Source: Streptomyces sp. NRRL F-2580
GTDB lineage: Bacteria; Actinomycetota; Actinomycetes; Streptomycetales; Streptomycetaceae
NCBI RefSeq assembly: GCF_000720115.1
Contig: NZ_JOIR01000075.1
Coordinates: 1 to 10,281 of the forward strand
Direction of reading: 5' to 3'
DNA length: 10,281 bases
In this document: positions 6,986-10,281 of the stretch, in pieces
Layout of the letters: the number at the start of each line of letters is the position of its first letter
Position numbering within the stretch: the stretch's first letter is position 1
Position numbers and translations under genes: made by a program
The notes under the pieces: generated by a model
Database searches by the model: none
Told to the model about the DNA's origin: nothing
The model's input: only the letters and a program-made list of their open reading frames with translations

Positions 6986-9514
6986 CTACTGCGCCCATTG
7001 CACACCGAGGTCGGCGAGTGCGGTGAGCTGTGCCTGGTCGAGTCGGTCGCGGCGCTGCTTCTGGTTGGCCAGCCACACCCCAACGCGGCGGATGTCCCCG
7101 TCGGGCATCTCCTGCACACCGGCCCGCCCCGGCAGGACGCCCTCCCGCGCGATGTACTGCGCGAGGGCCTCAAGGCCCTTCTGGAACGCCTCGCCGCCCG
7201 CGCGCGGCCCGGACGCCGCAGCCGTCTTCGCCGGGGCCTTACGCGCCCGTACGGCCTTCTTCACGCCCAGCTCGCCGAGCCTGCGCTGCTGCTCGGCGTT
7301 CAGCCGGCTGAAGTCCCGCCGTTGGGTGGTGAGCCATCGTCCGATGTCGTCGCCGTGCCGGGTGACACCGGGGACGATCGCGGCCGGGCGGGCGCCTTCG
7401 GCGAGGAGCTGGGTGAGGTAGGCGTAGTGCCGCTGCCAGTCCACCGTCCACCCCAGCGTCCCCGGGTTCCAGTCGGGGTCGATGGCGGACAGGGCGGCGG
7501 CCCGCCGCTGCGCGCGTACGGGGTCTTTGCCCAGCCCGCCGGGCCGGCGCACGTTGGTCAGCCACTGCCCGACGGCCTGGTCGAGCGTGGTCGCGTGCCG
7601 CGGCGCCGCCAGGGTGCCGTGGAACTCGTAGTAGGCCCGCGCTGCGGCGAGGTTGGTTGCGAAGCCGGCGTCGGCGGTGTCCCACACGATCCCCAGCTCC
7701 TCCAGCTCGGCCGCGCGCTCGCCGGTCATGGTTCCGGCCCGGTACGCCCTGCGCTGGTCGGACAGCCACCGCCCGAGCGGAAACGCCCCCTCGGTCTCCA
7801 CGTGCTCGTACGGGACGTCCAGATCGCCTTCCCGCTGCCGGTACCGCAGAGCGGCCTCCGCGCCCCGACGCCAGTCCTGCCGCTCGGTGTTGATCACCTG
7901 ATAGGTGATCCACTTCGCGATCAACGCCGGATCCCGCGGCGCCGCGAACCGGAGCAGCAGCCGTGACTCCTCCTCACCCTCCTCGGGCGCCGTCCCGACC
8001 GGCTGCGACGGCTCGACGACGCGTTTCCGGGGCTCCTGCGGAACAGCGAGCATTTCCACAGCCTTTTCATCATGTGCCCGCAATCCCGCCAGTACCCGAA
8101 CGAGCGGCCGGTAGGAATCCGACGAAAGCATGTCCTCCGGCTTTTCGCCTTCCTTCAGAAAAACGGGCACGATCAGGGTGGCCATCTTCCCTTCACCGGG
8201 TTTCTGCCGCAAAGCCCGCCCGATCGCCTGAACGATGTCCACGGCCGAGCCCTTCGGATCGATCAGGGCCACGCTGTCGGTGGCCCGGATATCGACGCCT
8301 TCGCCCAGAACCCTGCAATTACTGAGCACTGCCCGCCCGGCCCTGCGGCCGAAGTCTGCGAGGACCGACTGCCGGTGAGCACCCTCGTGTTCCCCGCACA
8401 GCCATCCCGACCACACCCGCTCCGGATGCCGCCCCGGGTCGACCGCGTGCAGCCGGGACGCGACCCGGTCCAGCCCGGCCGCGAAGGCCTCGGCCTCCAC
8501 GGTGCGGTGGTGGAAGGTGATGGTGGTCTGCAGCCCGTGCTCGGCCATCGTCTCCAGCAGAGCGGTCTGCATCGCGGCGAGGCGCTGGCCGCGCAGCTGC
8601 TCCTCGTACCGCTCCTCACTATTCAGACGGTCCGGGGTCACGACAGGGTCGGTGAGTTCCGCCACCACAATTTGATACTTCGCCAAAAGCCCCCGGGAAA
8701 TAGCCGAAGCAAGCGACAACTCATAAACGACCGGCCCGAACACCCGCTCATCGTCCATCGAGCACGCGAGTTCCTTCGGCAGCCGGTCCCAGCGCGGCCG
8801 GTTGACGTAGACCCGCCCCTCGGCCTCCGCCTCTTCACGCTCCTTGCGCTCCGTCTCCGCTTCGCGCCGACGCGTCTCCTCCCGCTCCCGCTCCTGCGCC
8901 CGAGACCGCGGGGGCCGTTCCATCCAGATCCGCGGGGTCGCGGTCATGTACAGCCGGCGCATGGCGGGGATGACGTCCTGGCGGTGGACATCGGCCCATG
9001 CTTTCCCCGCCGACCCCGAAGTACGGTGCGCCTCGTCGACAACCACCAGGTCAAACACGTCCATCGGCAGCCCGTACAGGCCCTCGTGGGCCTCGGCGAT
9101 GACCGGCAGCGACGCGTACGTGGCGTACACCGTGACCGGGCCGCGCCCGTGCCACAGCCCCAGCTGCGGCGCCGACGTCGTCGTCCGCACGTCGAGCTGC
9201 CACAGCTGCGGATCGTCCTCCAACGAGCACACCGCGACAGCCGGCCCGCTGTGCCCGGCCAGCCGCCACTCCCGCACCGTCTGCGTCAGGAGATCGATCG
9301 TCGGCAGCAGCACCAGGACCCGCCCGTGCCGCGCGAGCCGCAGCGCCGCCGCAGCGGCCATAAAGGTCTTCCCGGTCCCGCACGCCGCCACCACCGTGGC
9401 CCGCAGACCAGCCTTCGGAATCCGTTTTCCAGGAGGAATATCCAACCCCCGGACAATGGCCTCCACCGCCTCCTCCTGATGAGGACGCAGCATGATGTCA
9501 CCAGACTTCTGCAT
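6986..9514 (-). CDS. ttrA: TtrA-like end-proximal superfamily 2 helicase with helicase-associated repeats
   Basis: The product is 842 residues when started at ATG 9514. Superfamily 2 motifs are complete: LRPHQEEAV at 9-17 (Q-like region), Walker A ACGTGKT at 44-50, DEAH at 160-163, TATPR at 191-195, and the motif V/VI block GEGVDIRAT to QAIGRALR (429-436). A highly charged coiled-coil insertion lies at about 203-235, between the two RecA-like lobes. The C-terminus carries four helicase-associated (HA) repeats at about 547-612, 619-685, 693-753 and 773-841, each with the WL-x-x-QRR-type core. This layout and position match TtrA, the helicase gene found next to telomeres of Streptomyces chromosomes and linear plasmids and implicated in conjugal transfer. 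The ORF could extend to 9634, but GGAG 6 bases before ATG 9514 and the start of the conserved region favour the shorter form. No frameshift was seen. Confidence 0.88.
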   Translation of the reverse strand: MQKSGDIMLRPHQEEAVEAIVRGLDIPPGKRIPKAGLRATVVAACGTGKTFMAAAAALRLARHGRVLVLLPTIDLLTQTVREWRLAGHSGPAVAVCSLEDDPQLWQLDVRTTTSAPQLGLWHGRGPVTVYATYASLPVIAEAHEGLYGLPMDVFDLVVVDEAHRTSGSAGKAWADVHRQDVIPAMRRLYMTATPRIWMERPPRSRAQEREREETRRREAETERKEREEAEAEGRVYVNRPRWDRLPKELACSMDDERVFGPVVYELSLASAISRGLLAKYQIVVAELTDPVVTPDRLNSEERYEEQLRGQRLAAMQTALLETMAEHGLQTTITFHHRTVEAEAFAAGLDRVASRLHAVDPGRHPERVWSGWLCGEHEGAHRQSVLADFGRRAGRAVLSNCRVLGEGVDIRATDSVALIDPKGSAVDIVQAIGRALRQKPGEGKMATLIVPVFLKEGEKPEDMLSSDSYRPLVRVLAGLRAHDEKAVEMLAVPQEPRKRVVEPSQPVGTAPEEGEEESRLLLRFAAPRDPALIAKWITYQVINTERQDWRRGAEAALRYRQREGDLDVPYEHVETEGAFPLGRWLSDQRRAYRAGTMTGERAAELEELGIVWDTADAGFATNLAAARAYYEFHGTLAAPRHATTLDQAVGQWLTNVRRPGGLGKDPVRAQRRAAALSAIDPDWNPGTLGWTVDWQRHYAYLTQLLAEGARPAAIVPGVTRHGDDIGRWLTTQRRDFSRLNAEQQRRLGELGVKKAVRARKAPAKTAAASGPRAGGEAFQKGLEALAQYIAREGVLPGRAGVQEMPDGDIRRVGVWLANQKQRRDRLDQAQLTALADLGVQWAQ

Positions 9515-9524
9515 TCGGCACTCC
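9515..9524 (-). promoter_or_regulatory. Ribosome binding site deciding the helicase start
   Basis: The minus strand reads GGAGTGCCGA directly before ATG 9514-9512. A later in-frame ATG (9493) lacks such a sequence, and the upstream extension to 9634 looks non-coding. Confidence 0.55.
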
Positions 9525-9770
9525 GCTGAACTCGAAGCGGCGGGCAGACCCGCCGGGATGGGGTGGCGATGTTCTCGGGATGCTACACACCGCACCACCG
9601 GCATGATGCACACTGATGACTGTAGCGTCCTCACGCTGTCTACGTGACGCCCAAGTGCAGATATGTGGAGTTGTAGCGTGCCGTCGGAGCGCCTGAAGGC
9701 GTCGAAGCGGCGACGTCAACGATGCGCAACGACACGGAAGTCTCGTCGATGGGAATCCCCGTGGGGCGGC
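9515..9770. promoter_or_regulatory. Divergent intergenic region between helicase and small membrane protein
   Basis: This 256-base region must hold the helicase promoter on the minus strand and probably that of the small membrane protein on the plus strand. TGTAGCGT occurs twice, near 9619 and 9672. No confident -35/-10 pair could be assigned. Confidence 0.35.
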
Positions 9771-10031
9771 ATGGTGAGGTCTGGGCCTACGATCTCCGGT
9801 GTGATCCGTCCTCTCTCAGGTCCTCTTACGTGGAGGCACCCCCTGGCTTCATTCGTGCTGACTCTCCTGATAACCACCTGCTGGTATGGACTGCAGCCGG
9901 TCTACCCGGATTGTGTTTTCGCCTTCAGTAGTTCCGGGAAGCCGGTGAGCCCGAAGGAGGCGTACCAATGGGCCATCGAGTCCGGGCAGTGCGAGCCGCC
10001 CCACGGGCGTTGGACTACCTGGATCGATTGA
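9771..10031 (+). CDS. Probable small membrane protein beside the telomere
   Basis: From ATG 9771 this encodes 86 residues: a short basic N-terminus, one hydrophobic segment (about residues 25-41, LASFVLTLLITTCWYGL) and a C-terminal part of ~45 residues that looks like real protein (KPVSPKEAYQWAIESGQC, ending RWTTWID) with two cysteines at 48 and 74 that could pair outside the cell. Third-position G/C bias holds through the coding part. The frame is open back to an ATG at 9663, but the added residues are Arg-rich and unlike protein; GTG 9801 is another possible start. The ribosome binding site (GTGGGG, 4 bases from ATG) is poor. The stop codon is 3 bases before the first telomere hairpin. No family or function recognised. 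Confidence 0.5.
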   Translation: MVRSGPTISGVIRPLSGPLTWRHPLASFVLTLLITTCWYGLQPVYPDCVFAFSSSGKPVSPKEAYQWAIESGQCEPPHGRWTTWID

Positions 10032-10034
10032 CGT

Positions 10035-10049
10035 TCGCTAGACGAGCGA
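10035..10049 (+). repeat. Telomere hairpin 1 (innermost, weak)
   Basis: Five-bp stem TCGCT / AGCGA around a 5-base loop AGACG. Confidence 0.5.
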
Positions 10050-10052
10050 CAA

Positions 10053-10072
10053 GGCAGCCCCTGACTGCTGCC
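10053..10072 (+). repeat. Telomere hairpin 2
   Basis: Six-bp stem GGCAGC / GCTGCC around an 8-base loop CCCTGACT. Confidence 0.6.
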
Positions 10073-10076
10073 AGCC

Positions 10077-10094
10077 GGCCCGCGCCAGCGGGCC
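10077..10094 (+). repeat. Telomere hairpin 3, GCCA loop
   Basis: Seven-bp stem GGCCCGC / GCGGGCC around GCCA. Two more pairs (10075-10076 with 10096-10097) are possible if C10095 bulges out, at the cost of hairpin 4's first pairs. Confidence 0.75.
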
Positions 10095-10095
10095 C

Positions 10096-10122
10096 GGTCC
10101 TGGAGGCGAAGCCGGAAGGACC
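10096..10122 (+). repeat. Telomere hairpin 4 with GGA/GGA internal loop and GAA triloop
   Basis: Outer stem GGTCCT / AGGACC (6 bp), symmetric internal loop GGA (10102-10104) opposite GGA (10114-10116), inner stem GGC / GCC, loop GAA. Confidence 0.75.
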
Positions 10123-10123
10123 T

Positions 10124-10155
10124 GAAGGAGTGGGAGCGTCAGCGGACACTCCTTC
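10124..10155 (+). repeat. Telomere hairpin 5 with GGA/GGA internal loop and GTCA loop
   Basis: Outer stem GAAGGAGTG / CACTCCTTC (9 bp), internal loop GGA (10133-10135) opposite GGA (10144-10146), inner stem GC / GC, loop GTCA at 10138-10141. Confidence 0.8.
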
Positions 10156-10179
10156 GATGTTCGCGCTTGCGCGAACATC
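10156..10179 (+). repeat. Telomere hairpin 6, CTTG core
   Basis: Perfect arms of 11 bases, GATGTTCGCGC and its complement, around TT (10167-10168). Confidence 0.85.
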
Positions 10180-10180
10180 T

Positions 10181-10200
10181 GGTGGTGCGTCAGCACCACC
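10181..10200 (+). repeat. Telomere hairpin 7, GTCA loop
   Basis: Eight-bp stem GGTGGTGC / GCACCACC around GTCA (10189-10192); loop and closing GC pairs are identical to hairpin 5. Confidence 0.85.
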
Positions 10201-10226
10201 CAGGCCGGCGCTTGCGCCGGCCTGGG
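10199..10226 (+). repeat. Telomere hairpin 8, CTTG core (longest)
   Basis: Perfect arms of 13 bases, CCCAGGCCGGCGC and its complement, around TT (10212-10213). Its first two bases overlap the end of hairpin 7. Confidence 0.85.
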
Positions 10227-10229
10227 CTC

Positions 10230-10253
10230 TTGACGTCCGCTTGCGGACGTCAA
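10230..10253 (+). repeat. Telomere hairpin 9, CTTG core
   Basis: Perfect arms of 11 bases, TTGACGTCCGC and its complement, around TT (10241-10242). Confidence 0.85.
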
Positions 10254-10274
10254 TTCCCGCGCTTGCGGGGGAAT
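10253..10274 (+). repeat. Telomere hairpin 10, CTTG core with one mismatch
   Basis: Arms ATTCCCGCGC and GCGGGGGAAT around TT (10263-10264), paired except for G10259 opposite G10268. Seven bases remain after it in the window. Confidence 0.8.
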
Positions 10275-10281
10275 CTGGCCG

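Larger units (their letters stand above)
10035..10281. other. Telomere: array of closely packed palindromes at the replicon end
   Basis: About ten different hairpins follow one another with gaps of 0-4 bases, a design known from the 3' overhang of linear Streptomyces replicons, where the folded strand is bound by Tap and patched by Tpg. The plus strand runs 5' to 3' towards the right end and would be the overhang. Loops on that strand are CTTG (four hairpins), GTCA (two), GCCA and GAA. The last bases (CTGGCCG) do not form a complete hairpin, and the CCCGCGG start I remember for archetypal telomeres is absent on the complementary strand, so the telomere is either of an unusual type or lacks its last bases here. 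Confidence 0.82.

Noticed and set aside
8072..9529. 485-codon plus-strand ORF opposite the helicase gene
   Set aside because: Pro/Arg-rich shadow; the minus strand has a complete set of helicase motifs over the same bases. The same holds for 6773-7966 plus and 7239-7913 minus.
9515..9634. N-terminal 40-residue extension of the helicase
   Set aside because: The extension looks non-coding, and GGAG 6 bases before ATG 9514 supports the shorter start.
9663..9770. N-terminal 36-residue extension of the small membrane protein
   Set aside because: Arg/Lys/Ser-rich and unlike the rest of the protein; the membrane segment and conserved-looking tail do not need it.
10035..10274. Hairpins as ordinary transcription terminators
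   Set aside because: About ten consecutive different palindromes with no T-runs far exceed what a terminator needs and match telomere design.

Overview
The window looks like the terminal ~10 kb of a linear replicon (chromosome arm or linear plasmid) of a Streptomyces or close relative. The DNA is GC-rich with strong G/C bias at third codon positions, which also produces long antisense shadow ORFs. It carries three hallmarks of linear Streptomyces replicons: a telomere-protein pair (tap and tpg, left edge), a TtrA-like end-proximal helicase (right), and a closely packed array of about ten different palindromes in the last ~240 bases, read here as the telomere.

Layout, left to right: tpg (minus strand, its end cut off by the window edge); tap (minus, 3 bases upstream of tpg and apparently translationally coupled to it); an AT-rich set of 12-bp repeats in front of tap; an HNH endonuclease gene (minus); a membrane-anchored protein of unknown function (minus); a two-helix membrane protein with a 12-residue tandem repeat of pentapeptide type (plus); a ~380-base stretch with no convincing gene; a second small membrane-anchored protein (minus); a ~300-base gap; the 842-residue TtrA-like helicase (minus); a probable 86-residue membrane protein (plus) that stops 3 bases before the palindromes; then the palindrome array to the last base.

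Tap and Tpg are known to act together: Tap binds the folded 3' overhang and brings in Tpg, which becomes covalently joined to the 5' end and primes filling of the last Okazaki gap. The right end of the plus strand is the 3'-overhang strand in this reading. It folds into hairpins with GNNA, GNA or CTTG loops, not the GCA triloops I remember from the common (archetypal) Streptomyces telomere. The most notable point of the window is therefore an archetypal-type Tap/Tpg pair on the same arm as an unusual-looking telomere. The middle genes (HNH nuclease plus three membrane-anchored proteins) look like accessory cargo; their functions are unknown, and a defence or conflict role is only a guess. No origin, tRNA, rRNA, CRISPR array or insertion sequence was seen.
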